NCBI RefSeq assembly: GCF_900155645.1
Contig: NZ_LT706985.1
Span: 1 to 64,000 of the forward strand
From: Vaginimicrobium propionicum
GTDB taxonomy: Bacteria; Actinomycetota; Actinomycetes; Propionibacteriales; Propionibacteriaceae
Direction of reading: 5' to 3'
Length of the DNA stretch: 64,000 nucleotides
The stretch's first letter is position 1, and every line of letters begins with the position of its first letter. The position numbers were made by a program, and so were the translations under genes. Below are positions 16,066 to 25,855 of this stretch, piece by piece. The notes beneath the pieces are model-generated. The model was not told the DNA's origin and did not search any database. It saw only the letters and a list, made by a program, of their open reading frames with translations.

Positions 16066-19000
16066 ATCCTTGACTCTTAAAGGTTTTAAGTCCTTCGCTT
16101 CAGCTACCACACTGAAATTTGAGCCAGGCATAACGGCCATAGTTGGTCCTAATGGTTCGGGTAAATCCAATGTGGTGGACGCGCTTAGTTGGGTGATGGG
16201 TGAGCAGGGTGTTAAGTCTTTACGTGGCTCGAAGATGGAGGATGTCATCTTCGCCGGTACCTCGAAACGAGCCGCTTTGGGGCGTGCCGAGGTTGCGCTG
16301 ACTATAGACAACTCAGATTCGCGTTTGCCTATCGACTACACCGAGGTAACGATTTCTCGTACCCTGTTCCGTCAAGGTGGTTCAGAATATGCCATAAACG
16401 GTACGCCTTGCCGACTGTTGGACGTCCAAGAGTTGCTTAGCGATACCGGCATGGGGCGTGAAATGCACGTCATTGTTGGTCAAGGTCAGCTCGATCAGAT
16501 TCTGCAAGCTGGTCCTGAAGAGCGCCGTGGATTCATTGAAGAAGCCGCTGGGGTATTGAAACATCGTAGGCGTAAAGAGAAAGCTGCCAGGAAACTAGCC
16601 GCTACCCAACAGAATCTTGACCGGCTATCCGATTTGATCAGGGAAATTAGGCGGCAGCTGAAGCCGTTAGGACGCCAAGCCGAGGTGGCGCGGCGGGCAG
16701 CTGTTATTCAAGCCGAGTTTCGGGATTCTAGGGCAAGATTGCTAGCCGATGATTTGACCCAAGCGCAGTTAGCTTTGGAATCTGAATTAGCTGGTGAGCG
16801 CGCTGGTATCGAGCAAAAAGCAGCTGCTGAAAAGCGGTTAGTCGAAGCTGAGGCTGTTCAAGCAGCTAGCGCTGAGGCGTTGAACCAGCTGAATCCTAAA
16901 TTACGGGCTGCCCAAGAAAATTGGTATGCACTTTCTGCTTTGCGTCAACAGGTAACAACTACAATTTCTATTTCGGCTGAGCGGATGCGTTACTCTGGCG
17001 AGTCGGAATCCGTCCAGTTTGGACGTGATCCGCAAGCTCTAGAAGCCGAAGCAAGCCAGGTGCGCCAAGATGAACAAGCCTTGGCTGAGCAGGTTCGAAT
17101 AGCAAACGAAAAATTAGTTGAAGCAGCAAAAGCTAGGAGTGCTGCCGAGGCTGAGCATGAGGCCAGCGAGAATTCCTATAACCGACAGTTGCGGGCGGTG
17201 GCAGATCGGCGAGAAGGTTTAGCAAAGCTAAGCGGTCAAGCAGACTCTATCCGAGCTCGGCTAGCAGCAGGGGAGGAAGAGGACGCCCGATTGGTATTCC
17301 GTCGCGACGCGGCCTTGCAACAAGCTCAACAAGCAGACCTTGCCTACACCAAGTTAGAGACCACAATCGCCGCCACTAGCGAGAAAGAGTCATCTCTAGA
17401 CGCCGAATACGAGCAAACCGAGGCAAAACGCTTGGCGGCCAAGAATCATCTGGATCGCCTCAACGAGCGTTACCAACAAGCCAGTCAGCAGTTAGCCTCC
17501 GCTAGCGCCAGGCTTGAAGCATTGAAGATTAGCTTGGAGAGAAAAGATGGAGCGGCCTGGCTGCTCTCGTCTATGGCGGACGGTTTAGAAGGCGAAGTCG
17601 CTAGCCTAATAAACGTCGAATCGAAATGGCAGAGCGCAGTCTCTGCTGCCCTTGGGCAAGTTGGCGAGGCGCTAGCAGTTAAAAACTTAGATACTGCTAT
17701 CGACGCCTTAGAGCTACTGAAGGACGCCAATGCTGGCAGAGCCGGCCTTATTCTAGGCGGGGCACCCGAGCGTGACGAGGCTTGCCCAAAACTTCCGCAA
17801 TACGCTGTTTGGGCTAAAGATGTCATCAAAGTTAGGTCGCAGTTTGATGCGGGAATTAGTCATTTACTTCATCTTGTGGCGCTGGTGAACGATCTTTCCG
17901 ACGCTCGCAAGCTGGTGAACGCTTTGCCGAAGGTAACTGCTGTTACCGTCAGCGGGGATATCGTCTCGAACTGGTTCACCGCTGGCGGTTCAGATGCTAA
18001 ACCTTCGCTACTCGAATTGCAGGCAGCAACCGAAGAGGCGGCTCATAGTCGTCAGGAGGTAACAAGTCAGGTTGAAAGTCTCAAATTTGAAATCAGCCAA
18101 GCAGTAAATTCGCTGACTGTTGCAGATCAAGCTAGCGCTGTTGCGTTGGCAAGATTAAATGAATCTGACGCCAAGATGGCTGCATTAGCTGAGGAAATTA
18201 ACTCCCAAGCTCAAGCATCCAGGGTAGCTCGAGCCGACGCTGACAGGGCTGAAGAAGCACTTAAAACTGCTAGACAAAGCCGTGGCGAGAACCAAGCTGC
18301 CTTGGCGGAATTGGAAGAAAGATTGGCGCTGGCCAGCCAAGAAACCGTACAAGAACCAGATTCAAGTGTTCGCGATGAATTAGCGGTCAAGGCGCGGCTT
18401 GCGCGTCAATCAGAGATGGATGCCAAACTTAAGTTAAGGACTTTAGAAGAGCGAATGCGATCCTTGGCTGGGCGTGCGGATGCCTTGATGGCGGCTGCCA
18501 AAGCCGAGCGAATCTCGCGAGAAAAGGCTGCGGCTAGAGCTGAACGGTTACGGCGCCAAGCTCAGGTAGCTGCGGCCGTTAATAAAGGCGCTATCTGGTT
18601 GGCTGAGCAGGTAGAGCAAGCCAAGGTTGCCGCTAACGACGAGCGCAATGAGGTGGAGGCGGCCAGAGCGGAAGCTGAACGTCGACTTAGCCAAGCGCGC
18701 GATCAGGTTCACCAAGCTCAAAAAGTCATAGATGAGCTTAAAGAGGGCGCCCATTTGAGTGAGGTGGCTCGTGTCGAATTGAAGATGCGGGTTGAACAGA
18801 TAGCTGCTCAAGCGATGAGCGAATTAGGGTTAGACGCAAACACCCTAGTGACCGAATATAGTCCTGATCAGATGGTGCCGGTCACCGCTGCTTGGCGTCC
18901 GGCCACACCTAGTAATGATGAGGTTGACAGCCCAAAAACAGTTCCCTATGTGCGTAGTCAGCAGGAGGCTAGGGCTAAGCAGGCTGCTAAAGATTTGCAA

Positions 19001-19603
19001 TTGCTTGGGCAAGTTAACCCGTTGGCTTTAGAAGAGTTTGAGGCGATGAGTGAACGCCATACTTTCTTGGCTAACCAGATGGCAGATTTGAAAAAGACTC
19101 GAAGAGATTTGCTGGATTTAATTGAAGATGTTGATCAGCGGGTTCAAGACGTATTTGCTCAGGCGTATCAAGATGTTGCGGCCACATTCGAGGAAGTTTT
19201 TGCCAGACTTTTCCCTGGAGGTCAAGGCAAGCTCGTCTTGACCGAGCCAAATGACATGCTAGCTACCGGCGTAGACGTAGAGGCCAAACCTGCTGGCAAA
19301 AAAGTTAAACGCTTATCTTTGCTCTCTGGTGGCGAGCGCTCTCTGGTAGCGGTTGCTTTCCTAGTGAGTTTGTTTATTGCTAGACCTAGTCCATTCTATA
19401 TCCTTGACGAGGTTGAGGCTGCCTTAGACGATGTTAATCTCAGTCGGTTGCTGGGTATCTATCAAGAATTGCGACGCTCTTCACAGTTGCTCGTTATTAC
19501 CCATCAAAAGCGCACTATGGAGATAGCTGATGCTCTTTATGGGGTGACGATGCGTCAAGATGGAATTTCTACAGTAATCTCGCAGCGGTTAAGCGATAGT
19601 TAG
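16055..19603 (+). CDS. smc: chromosome segregation protein SMC
   Basis: The 1182-residue condensin ATPase organises and segregates the chromosome with ScpAB. Walker A GPNGSGKS is at 31-38, followed by the Q-loop region, a long coiled coil, a hinge at roughly 500-660, the return coiled coil, and the C-terminal head with LSGGERS near 1090 and Walker B FYILDEVEAALDD near 1114. Length matches the family. It begins inside the GtrA-family gene. ftsY follows after 58 bases with what looks like its own promoter. scpA and scpB are not in the window. Confidence 0.97.
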   Translation: MYLKSLTLKGFKSFASATTLKFEPGITAIVGPNGSGKSNVVDALSWVMGEQGVKSLRGSKMEDVIFAGTSKRAALGRAEVALTIDNSDSRLPIDYTEVTISRTLFRQGGSEYAINGTPCRLLDVQELLSDTGMGREMHVIVGQGQLDQILQAGPEERRGFIEEAAGVLKHRRRKEKAARKLAATQQNLDRLSDLIREIRRQLKPLGRQAEVARRAAVIQAEFRDSRARLLADDLTQAQLALESELAGERAGIEQKAAAEKRLVEAEAVQAASAEALNQLNPKLRAAQENWYALSALRQQVTTTISISAERMRYSGESESVQFGRDPQALEAEASQVRQDEQALAEQVRIANEKLVEAAKARSAAEAEHEASENSYNRQLRAVADRREGLAKLSGQADSIRARLAAGEEEDARLVFRRDAALQQAQQADLAYTKLETTIAATSEKESSLDAEYEQTEAKRLAAKNHLDRLNERYQQASQQLASASARLEALKISLERKDGAAWLLSSMADGLEGEVASLINVESKWQSAVSAALGQVGEALAVKNLDTAIDALELLKDANAGRAGLILGGAPERDEACPKLPQYAVWAKDVIKVRSQFDAGISHLLHLVALVNDLSDARKLVNALPKVTAVTVSGDIVSNWFTAGGSDAKPSLLELQAATEEAAHSRQEVTSQVESLKFEISQAVNSLTVADQASAVALARLNESDAKMAALAEEINSQAQASRVARADADRAEEALKTARQSRGENQAALAELEERLALASQETVQEPDSSVRDELAVKARLARQSEMDAKLKLRTLEERMRSLAGRADALMAAAKAERISREKAAARAERLRRQAQVAAAVNKGAIWLAEQVEQAKVAANDERNEVEAARAEAERRLSQARDQVHQAQKVIDELKEGAHLSEVARVELKMRVEQIAAQAMSELGLDANTLVTEYSPDQMVPVTAAWRPATPSNDEVDSPKTVPYVRSQQEARAKQAAKDLQLLGQVNPLALEEFEAMSERHTFLANQMADLKKTRRDLLDLIEDVDQRVQDVFAQAYQDVAATFEEVFARLFPGGQGKLVLTEPNDMLATGVDVEAKPAGKKVKRLSLLSGGERSLVAVAFLVSLFIARPSPFYILDEVEAALDDVNLSRLLGIYQELRRSSQLLVITHQKRTMEIADALYGVTMRQDGISTVISQRLSDS

Positions 19604-19649
19604 ACGGCAATTGCTCGTCAGTGAACAGGTGATTTATAGGTCAGCCAGG

Positions 19650-19662
19650 TAGGGTAGGCACG
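19650..19662 (+). promoter_or_regulatory. -10 box for a probable leaderless ftsY mRNA
   Basis: TAGGGT at 19650-19655 is followed by six bases (aggcac) and GTG 19662. The purine-rich aggtaggg overlaps the hexamer, so weak ribosome binding cannot be excluded, but the spacing fits transcription starting at the start codon. Confidence 0.45.
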
Positions 19663-20825
19663 TGAATAACTTCATTTTCTTGATTTTGATTGGTGTTTTG
19701 GTGGCGTGCACCGCGATCACGCTGATCAGCATTTTCGCTACTCGTGGACGTCGTGAAATCACTGCTGGTGATGAAATACAAGAAATTCCAGCCCAACCAA
19801 CTGATAGCGCGGTTGCCGAACAGATAGAAACCGAATCTCAGCAAGAAGCGATACAGGCCGTTGAAGAGGTTAAGGAAGCGGGTGCACAAGTTGAGCTTCC
19901 AGAAGCTCCTGGCTCTCGCCTGGCTAGATTGCGTCGTCGATTAGCATCTTCTAATAATGCCCTGGCTAGGGCATTAGCTGATTTACTGGCCACTGACAAG
20001 ATTTCTGAAGATACCTGGGACGATTTTGAAACCACGCTCATCACCTCTGATTTAGGAGTCGGGCCAGCCACTGAATTAGTGGAAACCATGCGGAAACAGT
20101 TGGCGATAGAAGGTGTTGCAGACCCGGATATTGCCAAGTCGATTTTGCGTACAGAGTTGATTAAGTTGGTCAACCCAGCTTTTGATCGCAGCCTATGCCT
20201 TGATCATGAGGAATCTATGCCAGCAGTGGTCATGGTGGTTGGGGTCAATGGCACCGGTAAAACCACTACTGTCGGCAAAATTGGCCGCATGTTGGTTGCC
20301 GAGGACAAGAAAGTCCTTTTTGGTGCGGCAGATACTTTCCGCGCAGCAGCCGCTGAGCAATTAAGCACTTGGGGTCAGCGGGTTGGCGTTGAGACAGTGT
20401 GTGGGAATGAAGGTCAAGACCCAGCCTCAGTAGCCTTCAACGCCGTCGATCAGGGCATCGAAAAAGGCGTTGATGTGGTGCTGGTTGATACTGCTGGACG
20501 ACTCCACACCAAGGCTGGTTTGATGGATGAGCTTGGCAAAGTTAAGCGGGTTATTGAAAAGAAAGCACCAGTTTCTGAGGTGCTTTTAGTGCTGGACGCT
20601 ACTACCGGCCAAAACGGTTTAACTCAAGCCCGAATCTTTGCAGAAGTGGTTAAAGTCACTGGCATCGTATTAACAAAACTGGACGGTTCAGCTAAGGGCG
20701 GTATTGTCGTCCAAGTTCAGCGTGAACTTGGCGTGCCAGTGAAATTCATCGGTTTGGGTGAGGGCGCAGATGATTTAGCGCCTTTCGACGCCGAAGGTTT
20801 CGTCGATGGCCTGCTGGGTGACTAA
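19662..20825 (+). CDS. ftsY: signal recognition particle receptor FtsY
   Basis: FtsY docks SRP-ribosome complexes at the membrane. The 387-residue protein begins with a hydrophobic span (residues about 3-25, NFIFLILIGVLVACTAITLI), then an acidic Glu/Gln-rich linker to about 80, an N domain and the GTPase: GVNGTGKTTT near 194, DTFRAAAAEQL, DTAGRL and TKLDGSAKGG. It lies between smc and ffh, the common actinobacterial order. Confidence 0.95.
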   Translation: MNNFIFLILIGVLVACTAITLISIFATRGRREITAGDEIQEIPAQPTDSAVAEQIETESQQEAIQAVEEVKEAGAQVELPEAPGSRLARLRRRLASSNNALARALADLLATDKISEDTWDDFETTLITSDLGVGPATELVETMRKQLAIEGVADPDIAKSILRTELIKLVNPAFDRSLCLDHEESMPAVVMVVGVNGTGKTTTVGKIGRMLVAEDKKVLFGAADTFRAAAAEQLSTWGQRVGVETVCGNEGQDPASVAFNAVDQGIEKGVDVVLVDTAGRLHTKAGLMDELGKVKRVIEKKAPVSEVLLVLDATTGQNGLTQARIFAEVVKVTGIVLTKLDGSAKGGIVVQVQRELGVPVKFIGLGEGADDLAPFDAEGFVDGLLGD

Positions 20826-20875
20826 TACTTAAGTCACAACGATTATTCAATTTAGATAGATATTCCGGAGGAAGC

Positions 20876-22456
20876 GTGTTTGACACTCTGCAAGATAGGC
20901 TCGCTGCAACATTTAAGAATCTGCGCTCTAAAGGTCGATTAACTGATGCAGATATCGATGCCACTGCCCGTGAAATTCGGATTGCGTTATTAGAGGCAGA
21001 CGTATCTTTGGCGGTGGTCAAAGAGTTCATTGCTAATCTGAAGCAACGAGCCCGTGGCGAACAGGTCTCTAAGGCTCTAAATCCCACCCAACAGATTGTA
21101 AAGATCGTCAACGAGGAATTGATTGAGATCCTCGGTGGTCGAACACGTACTATTAGATTCGCCAAGAATCCGCCGAGCGTAATCATGCTTGCTGGTTTAC
21201 AGGGTGCTGGTAAAACTACTCTGGCGGGTAAGTTAGCTCGCTACCTAGCGTCAGAACAGCATAGCCCGCTATTGGTTGCGGCTGACTTGCAGCGCCCTAA
21301 TGCCGTTCAGCAATTGCAGGTGGTCGGCCAGCGTGCGGGCGCAAAGGTCTACGCTCCCCAGCCAGGAAACGGTATCGGCGACCCCATCCAGGTAGCTAAA
21401 GATTCCATCGAATATGCGCAGCTTCATCTTCACGATGTAGTGATTATTGATACCGCTGGTCGTTTGGGTGTTGATGAGGCGATGATTGCCCAAGCACGCC
21501 AGATCAAAGAAGCCGCTAACCCAGACGAAACCCTATTCGTTGTTGATGCCATGATTGGCCAAGACGCTGTCAATACTGCTCGCGCTTTCGAGGATGGTGT
21601 CGGCGTTGATGGGGTAGTGCTCACCAAACTAGACGGTGATGCTAGGGGTGGCGCGGCTCTGTCGATAGCCAAGGTGCTCGGCAAGCCGATAATGTTCGCC
21701 TCTAACGGTGAAAAGCTCGAAGATTTCGATGTTTTCCACCCAGACCGGATGGCGTCCCGAATCCTTGGTATGGGCGATATGCTCACCTTGATTGAGCAAG
21801 CTGAAAAGACCTTTGACAAAGAGCAATCTCAGGCGGCAGCCGAGAAACTGCTGTCTGGACGCGGACAATTTGGCTTAGACGATTTCCTTGCTCAAATGCA
21901 GCAGGTACGCAAAATGGGGCCGATGTCGAAAATTTTCTCGATGCTTCCTGGTATGGGGCAGATGAAGGACGCGATCGCCAATGTAGACGAGAAACAAATC
22001 GACCGTATTGAAGCGATCATCTATTCCATGACCCCGCAAGAACGTGCCGATGTATCCATCCTTAATGGTTCTAGACGAGCCCGGATTGCTAATGGTGCTG
22101 GGGTCACCGTAAAAGACGTAAATGAGCTAGTCAAGCGCTTTGTTGAAGCACGAAAAATGATGACTTCAATGGGGTCTATGTTAGGCGGAATGCCCGGTAT
22201 GCCTGGCGGTTTCGGCCAGCGGCGGCGTCCACCAAAACAGCAGAAGAAGAAGCTTAAGGGCGGACGCAAAGTTTCTGGCAATCCGGCCAAACGAGCTGCT
22301 CAGCAGGCCGCTATGGAAGCTGGTGATAGCCCAGAGACTTTGGCTCAGCAAACAGTTCTGCCTGGCTCGCCGTTTGCTAAGCCAACCAGCCCAACTGATT
22401 TTCAGCTGCCGCCAGAGGTAGCTGAAATGCTTAAAAAACAAGGTGGTTTGCAGTGA
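20876..22456 (+). CDS. ffh: signal recognition particle protein Ffh
   Basis: Ffh binds signal peptides and 4.5S RNA. The 526-residue protein has an N domain, the GTPase with GLQGAGKTT near 106, DLQRPNAVQQL, DTAGRLGVDE and TKLDGDARGG, and a Met- and Lys-rich M domain from about 300 that includes GMPGMPGG and SGNPAKR. The start is GTG 20876 after GGAGGA. Its TGA stop overlaps the GTG start of the amidohydrolase gene. Confidence 0.96.
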   Translation: MFDTLQDRLAATFKNLRSKGRLTDADIDATAREIRIALLEADVSLAVVKEFIANLKQRARGEQVSKALNPTQQIVKIVNEELIEILGGRTRTIRFAKNPPSVIMLAGLQGAGKTTLAGKLARYLASEQHSPLLVAADLQRPNAVQQLQVVGQRAGAKVYAPQPGNGIGDPIQVAKDSIEYAQLHLHDVVIIDTAGRLGVDEAMIAQARQIKEAANPDETLFVVDAMIGQDAVNTARAFEDGVGVDGVVLTKLDGDARGGAALSIAKVLGKPIMFASNGEKLEDFDVFHPDRMASRILGMGDMLTLIEQAEKTFDKEQSQAAAEKLLSGRGQFGLDDFLAQMQQVRKMGPMSKIFSMLPGMGQMKDAIANVDEKQIDRIEAIIYSMTPQERADVSILNGSRRARIANGAGVTVKDVNELVKRFVEARKMMTSMGSMLGGMPGMPGGFGQRRRPPKQQKKKLKGGRKVSGNPAKRAAQQAAMEAGDSPETLAQQTVLPGSPFAKPTSPTDFQLPPEVAEMLKKQGGLQ

Positions 22457-23526
22457 ACTTCGGTGTTGAAGGAACCTGGTTGCCCAGCGGAATACGTGAA
22501 TGCTTGTGGGTAGAAGACGGGGTCTTAACTAGAGACCGCCCGGCAGGTGCTGAGATTAAAATTCGTGACGTTTGGATTAGCCCCGGACTGGTGGACGCCC
22601 ACTGTCATATTGGCCTAGCTAAATTGGGTCCGGCCAGCGATGAGGATACCGTCAACCAAGCCATCACTGACCGCAATACCGGAGTGTTGTTGGTGCGCGA
22701 TACGGGTGTGCCGCGTGACACTCATTTCCTAGACAATCGCCCTGATATGCCACGCATCATCCGTTCTGGCCAACATATCGCCAGGTTTAAGCGTTATATC
22801 CGCAATTATGCTATCGAAGCTGAACCGGAAGAATTAGTGGATGCTGTTGAATCCCAGGCGGCACGACCCGACACTCAGTGGGTAAAGATGGTAGGCGATT
22901 GGATTGACCGTAGCAGTGGTGATTTGGCGCCGTTGTGGCCGGCTGAGACGGTGCGTGCCGCTATCGATAAAGCCCACGAATATGGTAAACGAGTTCAGGT
23001 GCACACTTTCGCTGAGCAAGCAGTCAGTGAGTTTGTTGCTGCTGGTGTCGATTGTGTGGAGCATGGCACTGGGTTAAGTGACGACGCTATTGCTGAGATG
23101 GCCGACAAAAATGTTGCCTTGGTGCCAACGATGACACAGTTAGCTACTTTCCCCGAATTGGCTGCCGGTGGAGATGAGAAATATCCGACCTGGGCTAAAC
23201 ATATGCGCGCCCTGTATGCCAGCCATATCGAGGTGATTGGCAAAGCGATGGACGCTGGAGTGGCGATTTATGCTGGCACGGACGCTGGCGGGCGACTGGT
23301 GCATGGTCGGATTGACGAGGAAATAGAACTACTTGCCAAGCTAGGCGGTGCCGAGTTCGCGTTAGGAGCAGCGTCTTGGCGAGCTCGTGAATGGCTAGGG
23401 GCACCAAATATTAACCCTGGCGAACCAGCCGATTTTGTGTGTTACGCAAGAGACCCGCGCAAGGATATTTCAGTTGTTCACACGCCCTTAGCTATTGTGT
23501 TGAAAGGTCGTCTGGTATCAGGCTAA
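22453..23526 (+). CDS. amidohydrolase family protein
   Basis: This 357-residue TIM-barrel metal hydrolase shows the HxH metal site VDAHCHIGL near 48-52, further histidines in VHTFAEQAV and CVEHGTGLSDDAI, and TDAGG with the catalytic Asp near 274. It resembles the imidazolonepropionase-like group. The same neighbour follows ffh in mycobacteria (Rv2916c-Rv2915c), so the pair is conserved although the substrate is unknown. It starts at GTG 22453, four bases inside ffh. Confidence 0.88.
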   Translation: MNFGVEGTWLPSGIRECLWVEDGVLTRDRPAGAEIKIRDVWISPGLVDAHCHIGLAKLGPASDEDTVNQAITDRNTGVLLVRDTGVPRDTHFLDNRPDMPRIIRSGQHIARFKRYIRNYAIEAEPEELVDAVESQAARPDTQWVKMVGDWIDRSSGDLAPLWPAETVRAAIDKAHEYGKRVQVHTFAEQAVSEFVAAGVDCVEHGTGLSDDAIAEMADKNVALVPTMTQLATFPELAAGGDEKYPTWAKHMRALYASHIEVIGKAMDAGVAIYAGTDAGGRLVHGRIDEEIELLAKLGGAEFALGAASWRAREWLGAPNINPGEPADFVCYARDPRKDISVVHTPLAIVLKGRLVSG

Positions 23527-23716
23527 GACTTAGAGCTCAGCCAATATTGGTTAGGACGATTTCCTGGTTTGTAGCAAATCTGGCATAATTCTTTGGTGCG
23601 TCTGTGTCCAGGTGCCCTCTCATCACTGGAGACGCTAGACACCACGGTTCGCCGATGTGCACCCCACGCACTAAAGCGCAACCACCACCAGATTTTATAT
23701 AGGAGATTCCACACAA
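23527..23716 (+). other. 190-base leader upstream of rpsP
   Basis: No gene is present. CATAAT at 23584-23589 could be a -10 box, but no good -35 is visible. If it is used, the rpsP leader would be about 120 bases and contains several short GC-rich inverted segments (for example gtgcg near 23596 and cgcac near 23669). An AGGAG ribosome binding site sits at 23701-23705. A regulatory leader is possible but not proven. Confidence 0.35.
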
Positions 23717-24199
23717 GTGGCTACCAAGATTCGTTTGAAGAGGCTCGGCAAGATTCGTCAGCCGCACTATCGCGTCATTGTTATTGATGAGCGCGCCAAG
23801 CGTAATGGAACTGCCATCGAAGAGATTGGCCAGTACCATCCCAAGGAAGACCCGTCGATTATTAGCATCGACTCTGAGCGCGTCCAGTATTGGCTAGGCG
23901 TTGGCGCCCAGCCGACTGATGCGGTTGTGGCATTGTTGAAGCGCACCGGTGACTGGCAGAAATTTACTGGCGAGGATGTGCCCTCTGGCATTGACTATGC
24001 TCCAGCTAAGCCTGACAAGCTAGCGTTGTTCAACGCTGCTTTAGCTGAGGCTGATGATGAGCCGACCACTGAGGCTATCTCTAAGAAGGCTGACGCTAAG
24101 GAATCGGCTGATGATAAGGCTGAGGAAAAGCCTGAAGAGACTGCAACTAAGGATAAGTCCGAGGATCAGGCAAAAGCTGAGAAAGCTGACGAGGCGTAA
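23717..24199 (+). CDS. rpsP: 30S ribosomal protein S16
   Basis: The core [23 protein letters not shown], residues 1 to about 85, is S16. The protein is 160 residues because of a Lys/Glu/Ala/Asp-rich tail from about 105 onward, a feature of actinobacterial S16. The start is GTG 23717 behind AGGAG. It heads the rpsP-khpA-rimM-trmD series. Confidence 0.96.
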   Translation: MATKIRLKRLGKIRQPHYRVIVIDERAKRNGTAIEEIGQYHPKEDPSIISIDSERVQYWLGVGAQPTDAVVALLKRTGDWQKFTGEDVPSGIDYAPAKPDKLALFNAALAEADDEPTTEAISKKADAKESADDKAEEKPEETATKDKSEDQAKAEKADEA

Positions 24200-24202
24200 C
24201 CT

Positions 24203-24457
24203 ATGCTTGCTGAAGCATTGGAACATTTAGTTTCTGGTATCGTCTCTCATCCTGACGACGTTACGGTTCGTGACAAGCACATTCGCAGTGGGCGAATGCT
24301 GGAGGTGCGTGTCCATCCCGATGACATCGGCAAAGTTATCGGGCGTCAAGGTCGCACTGCTACAGCTATTCGAAAAGTGATTGGCGCTTTGTCTTCCGGC
24401 GAATCAATTCGTGTTGATTTTGTGGATGTGGATCGAAAATCCCGTACCCGCCGATAA
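24203..24457 (+). CDS. khpA: KH-domain RNA-binding protein KhpA
   Basis: The 84-residue protein is a single KH domain with the GxxG loop in KVIGRQGRTATAIR near residue 45, of the type encoded between rpsP and rimM in many bacteria. Family members bind RNA, often with a partner KhpB. It starts three bases after the rpsP stop. A hairpin with a short U-rich tail follows, separating it partly from rimM. Confidence 0.93.
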   Translation: MLAEALEHLVSGIVSHPDDVTVRDKHIRSGRMLEVRVHPDDIGKVIGRQGRTATAIRKVIGALSSGESIRVDFVDVDRKSRTRR

Positions 24458-24467
24458 CTATTATTAG

Positions 24468-24507
24468 CAGCGCCTCGCCCGTAAACGGGTGGGGCGCTGT
24501 CTTATTT
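24468..24507 (+). terminator. hairpin terminator or attenuator between khpA and rimM
   Basis: A GC-rich stem pairs CAGCGCC...CCCG (24468-24480) with CGGG...GGCGCTG (24486-24499) around a TAAA-type loop, followed by TCTTATTTAT. The U-tract is interrupted, so partial read-through into rimM is plausible. Confidence 0.7.
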
Positions 24508-24524
24508 ATAAGCTAAGAGGGCAT

Positions 24525-25028
24525 ATGAAAACCGTCGAAGTAGTGGTTGGTCGAGTAGGACGTGCTCACGGGGTTCGAGGCGATTTCGCGGTGATCGAGC
24601 ATAGCGATGAACCAGATATTCGATTTGCCCCAGGAGCCAAATTGCGGCTAGAAAATCAGTCGCAATCCTTTGAGGTAGTTTCAAAGAAACGAGTGTCTGG
24701 GCGACTCATCATTCATCTAGCTGGTGTTAATGATCGTGACCAAGTAGCGAAAATACAGGGAAAGCTTCTAGTAACAGATGTGGATGCGACCCAGACCCCA
24801 AATAATCCCAACGAGTTCTACGACCGTCAACTCATTGGCTTGCGTCTTGTTGGTCCAGATGGCAGCGATTTTGGTGAAATCACTGAAATTTGGCACCCAC
24901 CGGCTCAGGATGTTTTGGTGGCTGGCCAGATTACTATTCCGTTTGTGTCCGCTTTGGTGGATCTAGTTGATATCCAGGCTGGGAAAGTGTTGCTCACTCA
25001 AGCTGGCGTCCAGGTGTGTGATAGCTGA
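24525..25028 (+). CDS. rimM: ribosome maturation factor RimM
   Basis: RimM assists 30S head assembly. The N-terminal motif [16 protein letters not shown] and the PRC-barrel entry [12 protein letters not shown] identify it. I place the start at ATG 24525, after the agaggg ribosome binding site, giving 167 residues; a longer frame from 24489 would begin inside the upstream hairpin. The stop overlaps the trmD start as TGATG. Confidence 0.94.
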   Translation: MKTVEVVVGRVGRAHGVRGDFAVIEHSDEPDIRFAPGAKLRLENQSQSFEVVSKKRVSGRLIIHLAGVNDRDQVAKIQGKLLVTDVDATQTPNNPNEFYDRQLIGLRLVGPDGSDFGEITEIWHPPAQDVLVAGQITIPFVSALVDLVDIQAGKVLLTQAGVQVCDS

Positions 25029-25732
25029 TGCGTATCGACGTTATTTCTATTTTCCCGCAGTACTTTGCGGTGTTGGATTTAAGTTTGATTGGCAAAGCTA
25101 AACAGTCTGGTTTATTAGATATTAAGGCTCACGACTTACGGGATTGGACTTATGACCGTCACCGTAGTGTGGACGATACTCCTTATGGTGGTGGTGCCGG
25201 TATGGTGATGAAACCGGAGCCGTGGGGGCAAGCCTTGGATTGGTTGCTGAACGATTTGGGTAGCCCTGAAGAAAAACCTACGCTGATCATCCCTAGCCCC
25301 GCAGGTGAAGTGTTTAATCAAGAAATCGCTGAGCAGCTGTCAAAGAAGTCAACTTTAGCTTTTGCCTGTGGTCGCTATGAAGGCATCGACTCCAGAGTCA
25401 GCCAGTGGGCTGACCAACATTTTAATGTGCTTGAGCTATCTATTGGTGACTACGTCCTCAATGGTGGGGAAGTGGCAGCTCTAGCAGTAATCGAAGCTGT
25501 TGTGCGATTGATTCCTGGAATGGTTGGTAACCCAGAATCTTTAGTGGAAGAGTCGCACTCTAAAGCGGAAGACAGAATGTTGGAATATCCGGTCTACACC
25601 AAACCGGCGGTTTGGCGGGGGCTTGAAGTGCCTGAGGTGTTATTAAGTGGCCACCATGAAAAAATCGCTAAATGGCGTAACCAGCAGTCTCTTTCACTGA
25701 CTAAAGAACGTCGTCCAGATTTGCTTAGCTAG
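25028..25732 (+). CDS. trmD: tRNA (guanine37-N1)-methyltransferase TrmD
   Basis: TrmD methylates G37 of tRNAs. The 234-residue protein shows [26 protein letters not shown] near residue 38, the SAM-binding trefoil-knot segment [21 protein letters not shown] near 138, and [14 protein letters not shown]. It is coupled to rimM. Normally rplS follows directly; here sdhCAB lies in between. Confidence 0.95.
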   Translation: MRIDVISIFPQYFAVLDLSLIGKAKQSGLLDIKAHDLRDWTYDRHRSVDDTPYGGGAGMVMKPEPWGQALDWLLNDLGSPEEKPTLIIPSPAGEVFNQEIAEQLSKKSTLAFACGRYEGIDSRVSQWADQHFNVLELSIGDYVLNGGEVAALAVIEAVVRLIPGMVGNPESLVEESHSKAEDRMLEYPVYTKPAVWRGLEVPEVLLSGHHEKIAKWRNQQSLSLTKERRPDLLS

Positions 25733-25777
25733 TACTCTGGTTAGAGGCTGGTAGCTGCTGTGTTCACCGCTGGGGTG

Positions 25778-25795
25778 GTCAATTTTTTAATTGAC
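25778..25795. promoter_or_regulatory. perfect palindrome upstream of sdhC
   Basis: GTCAATT-TTTT-AATTGAC is a perfect inverted repeat with seven-base arms about 60 bases before the sdhC start. It is a candidate operator for a redox or carbon regulator. In the plus direction it could instead be the trmD transcript terminator, but the stem is short and AT-rich. Confidence 0.4.
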
Positions 25796-25842
25796 AGTCT
25801 CACTACGGGCGCATGGGTGCGCACTCGATATCCGTTCTAGGC

Positions 25843-25855
25843 TATAGTGAATCTG
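25843..25855 (+). promoter_or_regulatory. -10 box for a probable leaderless sdhCAB mRNA
   Basis: TATAGT at 25843-25848 is followed by six bases (gaatct) and GTG 25855. No Shine-Dalgarno is present. A small inverted repeat GCGCA-TGGG-TGCGC at 25809-25822 lies at the -35 position. Confidence 0.5.
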
